Assembly: GCF_000024185.1 (NCBI RefSeq)
Contig: NC_013790.1
Coordinates: 2,231,001 to 2,295,000 of the forward strand
Reading direction: 5' to 3'
From: Methanobrevibacter ruminantium M1
GTDB taxonomy: Archaea; Methanobacteriota; Methanobacteria; Methanobacteriales; Methanobacteriaceae
DNA length: 64,000 bases
Shown: in pieces, positions 40,151-50,723 of the stretch
How positions within the stretch are numbered: the first letter of the stretch is position 1
Layout: every line of letters starts with the position of its first letter
The notes under the pieces: model-generated
The model's input: the letters and a program-made list of their open reading frames with translations, nothing else
What the model was told of the DNA's origin: nothing
Databases searched by the model: none
Program-made: the position numbers and the translations under genes

Positions 40151-41158
40151 TCATTCATCACCAAACTGGAAACAATTACTCTCCTTTTTACCATAACAAT
40201 TATTGCAAGCCCTGCATCTGGAAACTCCATCACCATTTTCCTTCCATTCGCTCAAGAAGTCTTGTTGAGCTACAAAAGGCTTTGCAAGTGATAAGAATTC
40301 AATATCTGTCTCATTCAAGATCTCATTCATTGTTTTCATATCTCGCAAGGTGCCCCCTAATATTACTGGAATATCCAATTCCTTTGCCATTCTATCGGCA
40401 TAGGAAAGGAATGCGTGGTCTCCAGTCTCTCCAAACTTAAAGGAGATTGTTCTAGCTGTAATCTGAACGCTATCTGCACCGGCTTCAGCAAGAATCTTTG
40501 CTATCTTAAAGCTTTCATCAAGAGTCATTCCACCTTTTCTTCCATCAACAGCATTGATTCTAAAGCTTACATGACATCCTACCATCTTTTTTATAAGCTT
40601 TATAATCTCTACAACTATTCTCATTCTTTTTTCAGTGCTTCCACCATAATCATCGGTTCTCTGGTTAAAATAAGGATTGATGAATCTTGCAAGATAAAAG
40701 TTATGAGCCATGTTTATTTGAATTCCATCAAAGCCTGCAAATGAAAACTTCTTGGCAGCCATAACCACCTCTGCCTGAAGCTTTCTTATTCCTTCAAGGC
40801 TTATGTCATTTGGCTCTGCCTTCTGGTTTGTTCCATCATCAAAAAAGAAGAAAGCAAGCTGGCCTAAAATAGGAACCTCAAAGTGATGTGATAGGTTTGT
40901 AACCTGTTTATAATCCTTAATGAATCCCTTATAGTTCATGTTTGCACAGTATGGATAAAAACGGTCCTTAGGGTCAAGTGCAAACATTTCAGAGACTATT
41001 AAGCCGACCTCATTTCCAGCCATCTTTTCATATCTGTCAAAGACTTTTGGCTTTAAAAAGCCTCCGTCTTCTGTGTCTCTTTCCCATCCGCCAGTTCTGA
41101 TAATTCTGCTTTTTAATTTAAACTCGCCAAACTGGCATTCATCAAATATGTCCTTCAT
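40151..41158 (-). CDS. OYE-family NADH:flavin oxidoreductase, single-domain
   Basis: About 335 residues, an FMN-binding TIM barrel. It has 'DGIQINMAHNFYLARFINPYFNQRTDDYGG', the family motif covering the substrate-binding His/Asn and the region after it, written here in part: key residues are H-N-F and N-Q-R-T-D-x-Y-G-G. 'RINAVDG' follows. A C-terminal cysteine set (CRACNNC...C) resembles the 4Fe-4S motif of the longer dienoyl-CoA reductases, but the FAD/NAD domain of those is missing. The frame opens 45 codons earlier inside the next gene, but 'MKDIFDECQFGEFKLKSRI' at 41158 is the natural start. It probably reduces activated double bonds. Confidence 0.85.
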   Translation of the reverse strand: MKDIFDECQFGEFKLKSRIIRTGGWERDTEDGGFLKPKVFDRYEKMAGNEVGLIVSEMFALDPKDRFYPYCANMNYKGFIKDYKQVTNLSHHFEVPILGQLAFFFFDDGTNQKAEPNDISLEGIRKLQAEVVMAAKKFSFAGFDGIQINMAHNFYLARFINPYFNQRTDDYGGSTEKRMRIVVEIIKLIKKMVGCHVSFRINAVDGRKGGMTLDESFKIAKILAEAGADSVQITARTISFKFGETGDHAFLSYADRMAKELDIPVILGGTLRDMKTMNEILNETDIEFLSLAKPFVAQQDFLSEWKENGDGVSRCRACNNCYGKKESNCFQFGDE

Positions 41159-41246
41159 AAAAATCCCTTTAAATAAAATATAAGTATGACTAATTAAAAT
41201 ACTACCATAAGCATAATTCTTTAATAAAACCATCAGTGAAAACAGA

Positions 41247-41822
41247 TTAATCCGTTTTAACCTTCCTAATAAACTTAGCTGGAACTCCAGCAACTATGGA
41301 GTTTTCCTCTACATCCTTTGTAACCACTGCAGCTGCTGCAATGATTGCTCCATCACCAATGCTAACTCCTGGAAGAATGGTTGCATTTGAACCTATCCAA
41401 ACCTTATTTCCAATCCTTATTGGAGCTGCAATCAAATTAGCACGATTATTAGGATTTTCATCATGATTTAAGGTAGCCATAACCACATTATGGCCTATAA
41501 GCACATCATCTCCAATATATATTCCTCCCTGATCCTGGAACTTGCATCCTGCATTGATGAAGACATTCTTTCCCAGATGTATGTTTTTACCAAAATCTGT
41601 AAAGAAGGGTGTAAAAACCCTGAATTCATCATCCAGCTCCTGATTGATGAGTTTGGAGAACAATTCTCTTCTTTTATCAAAGTCATTATATTGATAATTT
41701 AATTCGCAAGTAATCTTCTGTGCTTCGGCACTATAGTAATTGCAAGCATCTGTAGCTTCCTCATCCATAACCAATGTATCTCCAGCATTAAAGATATCCA
41801 AAAGTTTATCTAGTTCTAACAT
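41247..41822 (-). CDS. Maltose/galactoside O-acetyltransferase-like protein
   Basis: 191 residues. An N-terminal Mac domain is followed by left-handed beta-helix hexapeptide repeats. '[21 protein letters not shown]' and '[19 protein letters not shown]' contain the catalytic His region, and '[20 protein letters not shown]' ends the coil. It moves acetyl from acetyl-CoA to a sugar or similar acceptor. It is first in a minus-strand run with the OYE-type, thioesterase and M48 genes. Confidence 0.9.
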   Translation of the reverse strand: MLELDKLLDIFNAGDTLVMDEEATDACNYYSAEAQKITCELNYQYNDFDKRRELFSKLINQELDDEFRVFTPFFTDFGKNIHLGKNVFINAGCKFQDQGGIYIGDDVLIGHNVVMATLNHDENPNNRANLIAAPIRIGNKVWIGSNATILPGVSIGDGAIIAAAAVVTKDVEENSIVAGVPAKFIRKVKTD

Positions 41823-42060
41823 AATTATAAGTTGACTTTAATTAGATATAAAATTTTATAAAAAATTATCAGATGATTAAAAAAAAAATCTAAAAAACTA
41901 ATCAATAAAAATATAATTAAAAATAAGATTAAAAAATTATCAATAAATTTATAAATTATTAAAAATAAGATTAAAAAACTAAACAAAAAAAAATTAAAAA
42001 ATTAAAAAAAATCAGACCACTAAAAAATATAAGTAAAAACTAAAAGATCATAAAAGCTAA
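41823..42060. other. A-rich spacer
   Basis: Repeats of AAAAATAAGATTAAAAAA(T/C)TA at about 41920 and 41958. It lies downstream of the symporter. No gene seen. Confidence 0.35.
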
Positions 42061-43464
42061 TTACTTCCACCAATCTAGCTCTTCTTCATTTAGTCCGATC
42101 GAACTTGCCTTAAATACTGGCTTAAGTCCCATCTTCTTCTGCCTTTCATAATCCTTAAGACAATCTATAGCTGCCTTGCTTAAAAGCAAACAAACAGGAA
42201 GGTTTATCAAAGTCATTCCACCCATTGTAATGTCGGCCATAGCCCATGCGGCATCCATTGGAATGATTGCTCCAATGAAAATAATCAATGAGCATGCAAT
42301 ATGAAATATGTGCACGAATCTCTTTGAAGGCATCTTCTCATTGTTCATGAACATTAAGACATTATTTGTATAATAAAGGTTTCCAATCAGGCTTGTAAAT
42401 GCAAAAAGAATCATAGCAACTGTAATGAATATAGGGCCTATCCATCCAAAGACAGATGAAATGGCGTTTTGGACATATGGAGCACCGGAAACCGCCGCAT
42501 CCCTTACCACTCCAGTGGACAGGCACATCAATGCAGAGGCTGTACAAAGAAGAAGGGTGTCAATATATACAGATAGTGTCTGAGCCAATCCCTGTTTTGC
42601 AGGGTGGGATACATCTGCAGAAGCTGAAGCGTTAGGGGCTGAACCTACACCTGCCTCATTTGAGTACAATCCTCTTTTTATCCCATAAACCATACATGAT
42701 CCTGCAACCCCTCCAAGGATGGACTGGAAATCAAATGCATCCCTAAAGATTAAAAGAAACATAACTGGCACGTTTTGAATGTTGAAAAGAATCACAATCA
42801 AACATATGATGACATAGGAAACTCCCATAACCGGAACAAGTGTGCTTGTGACACTGACAATCCTTTTTCCCCCTCCAAGTAAGCAGTAGCAGGTGATAAT
42901 GGCAAGCACGGCACCTATGATAATCGGAGTTATGCTTGGATGATAGAACGGATATTCCATGAATGTTGACTGAAGGTTAAAGGAGCAAAGCATATTGAAT
43001 CCTACGGCATATGTAGCAAGGAGAAATACGCAAAAGAGCAGAGCCAATTTATGCTTATGAAGACCATGCTCTATATAATATGCAGGACCTCCATAGAAGA
43101 CCCCCTCCTTGTCCTTTCTTTTATAAATCTGAGCAAGTGTACTTTCCATGAATGCAGATGATGCTCCGATGATACACATCACCCACATCCAGAAGCATGC
43201 GCCGGGACCTCCCAGACATAATGCAGTGGAGACCCCTATGATATTGCCTGTTCCTACCCTTGAAGCTGTGGAGACAAGCATTGCCTGAAGGGAAGATATG
43301 CTGCCTTCCTCATCCGGAGGCTCCGTAAGGATTCTTATGGACTCTAAAAATAATCTTATCTGGACTCCTCTTGTTTTAAAAGTAAAGTAGAGTCCTGCAA
43401 TTGCCATAACGATAATTAGAATAGGGTAATACATTACACTATCAATCAGATTTAAACCAGCCAC
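42061..43464 (-). CDS. Alanine/glycine:cation symporter (AGCS family)
   Basis: 467 residues and about 11 membrane segments. The family motif 'VSTASRVGTGNIIGVSTAL' is near residue 65, 'GGPGACFWMW' follows, and 'SNEAGVGSAPNASASA' is in the middle. It couples uptake of alanine or glycine to Na+. The start is GTG (43462-43464); no Shine-Dalgarno is visible, and the codon sits in TATGGTATAGTG, a string repeated in the relic at 43994. The leader contains six copies of a 37-bp repeat. Confidence 0.92.
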   Translation of the reverse strand: MAGLNLIDSVMYYPILIIVMAIAGLYFTFKTRGVQIRLFLESIRILTEPPDEEGSISSLQAMLVSTASRVGTGNIIGVSTALCLGGPGACFWMWVMCIIGASSAFMESTLAQIYKRKDKEGVFYGGPAYYIEHGLHKHKLALLFCVFLLATYAVGFNMLCSFNLQSTFMEYPFYHPSITPIIIGAVLAIITCYCLLGGGKRIVSVTSTLVPVMGVSYVIICLIVILFNIQNVPVMFLLIFRDAFDFQSILGGVAGSCMVYGIKRGLYSNEAGVGSAPNASASADVSHPAKQGLAQTLSVYIDTLLLCTASALMCLSTGVVRDAAVSGAPYVQNAISSVFGWIGPIFITVAMILFAFTSLIGNLYYTNNVLMFMNNEKMPSKRFVHIFHIACSLIIFIGAIIPMDAAWAMADITMGGMTLINLPVCLLLSKAAIDCLKDYERQKKMGLKPVFKASSIGLNEEELDWWK

Positions 43465-43486
43465 TATACCATAATATCACATTTAA

Positions 43487-43705
43487 AAAGTTTTGTTCTC
43501 TAATAAATATCTGTGTTTTAAAAAGCTTTCTCCTATAATAGAATACCTGTGCTTAAAAAAAGCTTTCTCCTATAATAGAATACCTGTGCTTAAAAAAAGC
43601 TTTCTCCTATAATAGAATACCTGTGCTTAAAAAAAGCTTTCTCCTATAATAGAATACCTATGCTTTAAAAAAGCGTTCTTCTATAATAAAATATCTATGT
43701 ATTAA
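43487..43705. repeat. 37-bp tandem repeat array in the symporter leader
   Basis: The core AGCTTTCTCCTATAATAGAA begins at 43524, 43561, 43598 and 43635, exactly 37 bp apart, with degenerate copies at 43489 and 43672. Each unit ends TACCTGTGCTT. GCTT-AAAAA-AAGC can form a small hairpin at each junction and CTATAATAG is nearly palindromic. The inner copies are almost identical, so they are recent or kept by selection. Confidence 0.88.
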
Positions 43706-43976
43706 AAAATTATCTTCAAGTATTATTTTTATAGTTATAAACTTAAATAGATTATTATATGGATTCGATATTTAATGCTTTATTTTTAAAAATAGGGCAT
43801 AATGCTTAAATGAAACAATAATAAAAAAAAAAGAATAAATTAAAAAGAAAAAATAAGAAAAAAGTAAGAAATGACCTTAAAAATAAAAAAAGTAATTAAT
43901 AGCCTAAAAAATAAAAAAAAGATGAAATACTAATTCTATCAAATTATTTCAAATCGATTAAATATCAATAGTTCTA

Positions 43977-44019
43977 ACGATTCCTTGAGCGTTCACTATA
44001 CCATACTGCCAAATTTATA
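43977..44019 (-). pseudogene. Relic joining the symporter start to the gdhA end
   Basis: 19 bases (43977-43995) are identical to the last codons of gdhA (44955-44973). On the minus strand they follow TATGGTATAGTG, identical to the symporter start region (43462-43473), with weaker similarity to 44019. The GTG is in frame with the gdhA codons, giving a 12-codon remnant (V)NAQGIV then RTIDI and stop. It looks like a scar from duplication and deletion. Confidence 0.6.
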
Positions 44020-44199
44020 TATTAAGAAATATCTAATAAAAACGCCTTTATCTTATTTATCTTAGTTAAATTTATTATTTTTAGAAAATTAAGTAATCTT
44101 AACGCTTTAATACTTAATTGACTTATCTATTAAAGAGAAAAGTTTTAGTAATAATTATAATATAATAAAAATTATACCAATATAACCGAGGTGAAAAAT

Positions 44200-44535
44200 A
44201 TGGCGATTCCAAAAGCACCTGTAAAAAGGATTATGAAAGAAGAGGGCGCTGAAAGAGTAAGTGCTGAGGCAGTAGATGCATTAGTAGATTACTTAGAAAC
44301 TGATGCAGATGCCATTGCTAGAAAAGCAATTGACTATGCAAAACTTGCAAAAAGACAAACAGTAAAAGCAGAAGATATTGCATTAGCTATTGGCCGCCCA
44401 GAAACTTCTGAATCCACTGCTGAGAATCCACACAACCTTTTAGAAGTGGTTCAAAAAGTATTAGATGCTGCAGCAGACGGAAAAGGCTTTGAAGAAATCA
44501 TTAAATCATTTATGAAACTAGAAAAAAAAGAATAA
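44200..44535 (+). CDS. Archaeal histone with C-terminal extension
   Basis: About 111 residues. Residues 1-66 are a normal HMf-type histone fold nearly identical to the one at 10073 (AIPKAPVKRIMKEEGAERVS ... KRQTVKAEDIALAI). A 45-residue extension follows: an acidic Ser/Thr/Glu linker and then helices 'NLLEVVQKVLDAAADGKGFE' and 'EIIKSFMKLEKK'. Such tails could cap hypernucleosomes or bridge dimers, as proposed for other tailed histones such as MJ1647. GAGGTGA serves as ribosome site, so ATG 44200 is preferred to GTG 44191. Confidence 0.93.
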   Translation: MAIPKAPVKRIMKEEGAERVSAEAVDALVDYLETDADAIARKAIDYAKLAKRQTVKAEDIALAIGRPETSESTAENPHNLLEVVQKVLDAAADGKGFEEIIKSFMKLEKKE

Positions 44536-44578
44536 ATAAATAAATGAAGATTAAACTAAGCTAATAAAAATTTTTATT

Positions 44579-44612
44579 GATTTGACTTAAATCCTATAGT
44601 TTTTATTATTTG
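44579..44612 (+). terminator. Terminator after the tailed histone
   Basis: GATTT-GACTT-AAATC (44579-44593), then CTATAGTTTTTATTATTTG. The same GATTTGACTTAA word is used after the NOG1 gene. Confidence 0.45.
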
Positions 44613-44945
44613 AAAATTTTATTATTTTTTTATTAAGATAAATTAGTTCTTTTTTATCTTAAATTATTTTTTTATAACTTTTTTTCATTTTTTAAAATTC
44701 AAAAAACCGCTATCTTTTAAAAATTATTTAATTTTTTACTATTTTTTAAAACACTAAAAAAATGCTTTGATAGAAAAGAAGATGGGCCATGAAAACAATG
44801 CAAAGAACTTCTTGTTCTTAACTGGAATTTAATGATACAGTAACCATTAGTTTCTTAAAAAAAATGTTTTTAAAAAAAATAAGCATTTCAAAAAAGTAAG
44901 AAGATTATAAATAATAAGAAAAAAAGTAAAAAAAAGAAAAAATAA
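44613..44945. other. Convergent spacer with a GC-richer stretch
   Basis: 44760-44860 is less AT-rich than its surroundings and has AAGAAC-TTCTT-GTTCTT and ACTG...CAGT pairs. On the minus strand it ends in a T-run near 44757. It could be the gdhA 3' UTR or a small RNA; neither can be shown. Confidence 0.35.
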
Positions 44946-44950
44946 GGAAT

Positions 44951-47330
<2,380 letters not shown>

Positions 47331-47339
47331 GTGATAAAA

Positions 47340-47888
47340 ATGAAAATACTAATCTCAAATTTAAAGGGAAAGGAACTTGTGGAAATAGCTATGAAAAACC
47401 AGATAGACAAGCTAATTTCAGTCTACTCAAACTATAACGAAACAAGCCTCCTTGATCAGTACATGACTAAAGAAAACATAAAGATAAGTACAACAAATGC
47501 AATTGATGCCTGCAAGCAGCTTACAGACATAATTCGCCATCAAGACACAGATGATGAGATCTATGTTGCAAGCGATGGAAACTTTTTAGGATCAATGCTG
47601 AACTTTGTTGCAAATAAGGAAGCTGCAGACTATATATTCTATTCCTTCAACAATCAGATTATCCAAATGCCTAGATTAAGCATAAATCTATCTGAAACAA
47701 AAATGAAAATTCTAAAGAGTCTGAATGAAACAGAGCAGACTGCAATTCTTATTGGAAAGAATATAGGAATCTCTAGAGCCATGGTCTATAAGCATATAAA
47801 CAGCCTTATGGAAGATGGCCTGGTGGGGCAGACTAAGCAGTATGAAAAGTACTATCTAACAAATGCAGGAAAGATGCTGATTATCTAA
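47340..47888 (+). CDS. Winged-helix regulator with possible CARF-like N-terminus
   Basis: About 182 residues. The C-terminal 75 are a winged helix ('AILIGKNIGISRAMVYKHIN' then 'SLMEDGLV'). The N-terminal 110 form an alpha/beta fold (strand MKILIS, then 'EIYVASDGNFLGSMLNFVAN', ending MPRLSINLSETKMKIL). That layout recalls Csa3-type CARF-HTH regulators, which bind cyclic oligoadenylates, but identification is weak and no cas gene or CRISPR array is in the window. AGTGAT marks ATG 47340; GTG 47331 is part of that site. Confidence 0.6.
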   Translation: MKILISNLKGKELVEIAMKNQIDKLISVYSNYNETSLLDQYMTKENIKISTTNAIDACKQLTDIIRHQDTDDEIYVASDGNFLGSMLNFVANKEAADYIFYSFNNQIIQMPRLSINLSETKMKILKSLNETEQTAILIGKNIGISRAMVYKHINSLMEDGLVGQTKQYEKYYLTNAGKMLII

Positions 47889-47977
47889 ACGAAAACATTA
47901 ATTAATAGATAAACCATAATTTTAATTAGAAATAAATTGAATAAACTATTTAATTAAAATTCAAAAAGGGATTGAAA

Positions 47978-48217
47978 ATGGCTGAAGATAAACAAGAACC
48001 TTTAAGTCCGATTGAAGAGATTAAAAAAGAATATCTTGAAAAGATAGACTACTTTGGAAATAGAAGAAGCAAATATGCTCTTTATAAAAAGTTCAGCAAA
48101 AAATACAACTTAAACCGCAGAGTCTTTATTCATATCCTGAACGAGGCTCATGAAGATGTTGGAAGCCCAAAAAGATATGAATTGAGAAGACAAACCCCTA
48201 AAGACTATAAAAGATAA
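47978..48217 (+). CDS. Small unknown basic protein
   Basis: About 79 residues, Lys/Arg-rich with a predicted helix-turn-helix-like segment 'KYALYKKFSKKYNLNRRVFI'. No family recognised. It follows the regulator by 89 bases on the same strand, so co-transcription is possible. AAGGGATTG upstream is a moderate ribosome site; ATG 47978 is preferred to TTG 47972. DNA or RNA binding is a guess from charge and helix pattern. Confidence 0.6.
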   Translation: MAEDKQEPLSPIEEIKKEYLEKIDYFGNRRSKYALYKKFSKKYNLNRRVFIHILNEAHEDVGSPKRYELRRQTPKDYKR

Positions 48218-49285
48218 CTTATTTTTTAAAAATAATATGTTTTAGCCACTTCATCCTTTAATCATTTTTTGAATTCATTAGCGAAAATATATTTTTTTAT
48301 ATTGAAAAAACTTATTTTTTTAATCAAAAAACGAAACATTTATATGCTTTCATAACATAATATAATACGATATGTATTTAATTGCATATCATTAATAAAA
48401 AATTTTATAATCTCCAATACAAAATGATTTATTAATTTATCAATTTTAATTTAAGAGGATATTTGTTAATTTTCTTTAATTTTAAAAGTCCTATATAAAT
48501 TACCTTAAAACTTGTTTATTTATACCTCCCGTATAAATATTCTTATTATAAATTACCTAAATACTATAAATACTTATTAATTTAATTTTAAAGACTTAAT
48601 AAATATCCTCTAATTAATACTTTTTTTACTTCCAATTATTTTCTACCCCCCACTAATTTTCATAATTAGGATCAAATTAACTCTTTTAATTAACTTTCTC
48701 CAAAATAAGTTTTTATTCAAATTTGTTCTTAATGATAAAAAAATCAACCAAATAAATAGTTTTAATGAATAAAAACAAACTAGACAATGACTTAATAAAA
48801 AAGAAAAATAATTAAATAGTTTTGATGAATAAAAACAAATTAAATAATTATAAAAGCTATTTAATCCCCCTAAAAAACGATTTTTATAAGTCAAAAATCA
48901 AAAATGGACTAAAGTAATAACATTTGTTAAAAAATCATTACTTAAATGAAATTGATTAGAAAAATAGGAAATTTTATTAATGAAAAAAATAAAAAATATA
49001 ACTAGGATTATACATCCATTGGATAAAGGGAATAATCAAATTTATTTGATTAAATTATCGGAACATAGTTAACAAAGAACCTTTATAATAATTTATAAAG
49101 AAGACGGATAAAATTTATCAAATAAAAGTTTAGAAACTAACACAAGAACACTATGTTCCCTTTTCCAATCTTTTTTTGACTTTTTTTATCAATCTTATCT
49201 CTCTTTAAGACCATGCCAACTTTTAAAAAAGAGATATAAAACTATTTTTTTAAATAAGAGATAAACCTTAAACTATTTTTAAAAA
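48218..49285. other. 1-kb AT-rich spacer with a degenerate palindromic element
   Basis: An imperfect palindrome spans about 48450-48615: arms GAGGATATTTGTTAA (48455) and TTAATAAATATCCTC (48596) around a central ATTTATAC-CTCCC-GTATAAAT. It may be a MITE-like remnant. A 27-bp direct repeat (ATAGTTTTAATGAATAAAAA) is at about 48757 and 48816. GGAACATAGT (49061) and ACTATGTTCC (about 49151) are inverted. A minus ORF at 48643-48894 has low-complexity content and no ribosome site, so it is not called. Confidence 0.4.
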
Positions 49286-49291
49286 ACAAGC

Positions 49292-50089
49292 CTATAAATC
49301 ATCTAAAATCTCTTTAGGACCATCTGCAACATGAACCAAATATTCAGCTTCCACAATATGCAATTTAGATGGAATCACAATGCAATGAAGAGGGCCTCCG
49401 AAATCATAATCCAAAAGATCCTTAATGTATCCTGCCTTTACTACATTGTCCTTGGATCCTACCCTAGCAATTCCAATTGCCAAGCTGTTCTCATCAATCA
49501 TCCCTTCCCTTTCAAGATTGTCCTTGATTGTCATTAGGTTTTCTAATCCTTCATTGATTGTCATATACTTATCCTTATGAGCTTGAATATCTAAAAGAAC
49601 CAAAGTATGCATATCATTTTTCAAGTTCTCTTCAATAGCCATATAAGGGGACTTAGGGAAATAGTTGTACTCAAGGTCTGGGAATGGAATGGTTGTCACC
49701 TTTCCAAACTTATAGGCCTGAAGCCCTGAAATTGCAGGTGCGGAAGATAGTATGCTTGAACCGTGAATCACTTCAAAGTCGGTTCCATCCCTTGCGCATT
49801 CAACTAAAAAGTCTGAGTGGGTGGTTGCAATCAAAGGGTCTCCCCCTGTAATGAGAGCAACATCAATTTCCTTAGCTTCCTTTAAAAAAACAGATTCCTC
49901 TTCAACTTGAGTCCTATCAAGAACAATAATCTCTTTTCCAATAGTCTCTTCAATGGATTCGAAGTTAGATCCAAACAAGCGTGAAGTGAAAAATTCAGCA
50001 TAAACCTTATCAACTTTTTTTAAAGTTTCAATTCCCTTTAAGGAAATGTCTTTTTCATCAAATAAACCTAATCCCACTAAATAAAACAT
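49292..50089 (-). CDS. dphB: Diphthine synthase
   Basis: About 265 residues. The start 'MFYLVGLGLFDEKDISLKG' is the standard DphB/Dph5 N-terminus, so the in-frame extension to 50131 is rejected. 'ALITGGDPLIATTHSDFLVE' is the SAM-binding methylase motif. It methylates the modified histidine of translation elongation factor aEF2 on the way to diphthamide. GGTG lies 8 nt before the ATG. A probable structured RNA lies about 100 nt upstream on the same strand. Confidence 0.95.
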   Translation of the reverse strand: MFYLVGLGLFDEKDISLKGIETLKKVDKVYAEFFTSRLFGSNFESIEETIGKEIIVLDRTQVEEESVFLKEAKEIDVALITGGDPLIATTHSDFLVECARDGTDFEVIHGSSILSSAPAISGLQAYKFGKVTTIPFPDLEYNYFPKSPYMAIEENLKNDMHTLVLLDIQAHKDKYMTINEGLENLMTIKDNLEREGMIDENSLAIGIARVGSKDNVVKAGYIKDLLDYDFGGPLHCIVIPSKLHIVEAEYLVHVADGPKEILDDL

Positions 50090-50190
50090 AAAAAACACCA
50101 TATAAAAGTTTAAACAATAAACAATAAGCATTAATGATTAATAATTAATTTAAAATATTAAAATCATGAAAAAAAGTAAAATTAATTAAT

Positions 50191-50319
50191 AAAAAAAAAG
50201 GGTGCTTATTAACACAGGCCCACCATAAACCTGCTCTAGAACGTTAAAAAGCAACCCTTTTTACACCATACATCACCACTTTATTTTAAAAAAAAAGCGT
50301 AGCTGTTTTATAAACAGCT
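50191..50319 (-). ncRNA. Candidate ~129-nt structured RNA upstream of dphB
   Basis: On the minus strand it starts with the hairpin AGCTGTTT-ATA-AAACAGCT, about 25 nt after a TATA box (50340-50352), and ends with a long stem and nine T. The 3' stem pairs GGGTTGCTT with AAGCACCC, TTAAC with GTTAA, and CAGG with CCTG around a GTTTATGGTGGG loop. It could be a free small RNA or the dphB leader. It has the same layout and length as the two RNAs at 57.2 and 58.1 kb but unrelated sequence. Confidence 0.55.
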
Positions 50320-50339
50320 AATAATATTTAATGCATTAC

Positions 50340-50352
50340 TAATATATAAAGT
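50340..50352 (-). promoter_or_regulatory. TATA box for the RNA upstream of dphB
   Basis: CTTTATATATTAG on the minus strand. The expected start site about 25 nt downstream falls at the first base of the 5' hairpin. Confidence 0.5.
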
Positions 50353-50720
50353 TAATCTATTAATTCAAAAGTTTTCCATATAAAACTATATAAAAACTAT
50401 TTAAACCCAATGAACAATATACAAATTTTATCATAAAAAACTATACAAAATAATATGAAATAATATGAAAGCAATTTATTAGGATAAAAACTTTAAAAAT
50501 AATCGAATAAAATTAATATTTAGCCAAAAATATTGAAAAATTAGAATAATATCGAAAAAAGAGAAAAAATTAAAAAATAGAATAAAATCAAAACCAAATT
50601 TTAAAAAAATAAGAAAAATCAAAGAATTACAATAAATTTAATTCAATAAAAATAAAAACAAAAAAATAAGAAAATTGTAAAGAATTGCAACAAATTCAAT
50701 TTAAATAATAAATAAATTCT
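50353..50720. other. AT-rich spacer after the third MATE gene
   Basis: Contains A-rich imperfect repeats (AATAAGAAAATTGTAAAGAATTGCAA-like near 50610 and 50667, given here in part). No gene or RNA recognised. Confidence 0.35.
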
Positions 50721-50723
50721 TTA

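Noticed and set aside
43487-43705. Tandem array as CRISPR
   Set aside because: Units are contiguous with no unique spacers; no cas genes in the window.
48643-48894. 83-codon minus ORF
   Set aside because: Low-complexity, lies over direct repeats, no Shine-Dalgarno or family match.
50101-50290. The dphB-upstream hairpin read on the plus strand
   Set aside because: It also folds and ends in five T there, but no TATA box precedes it on that strand.
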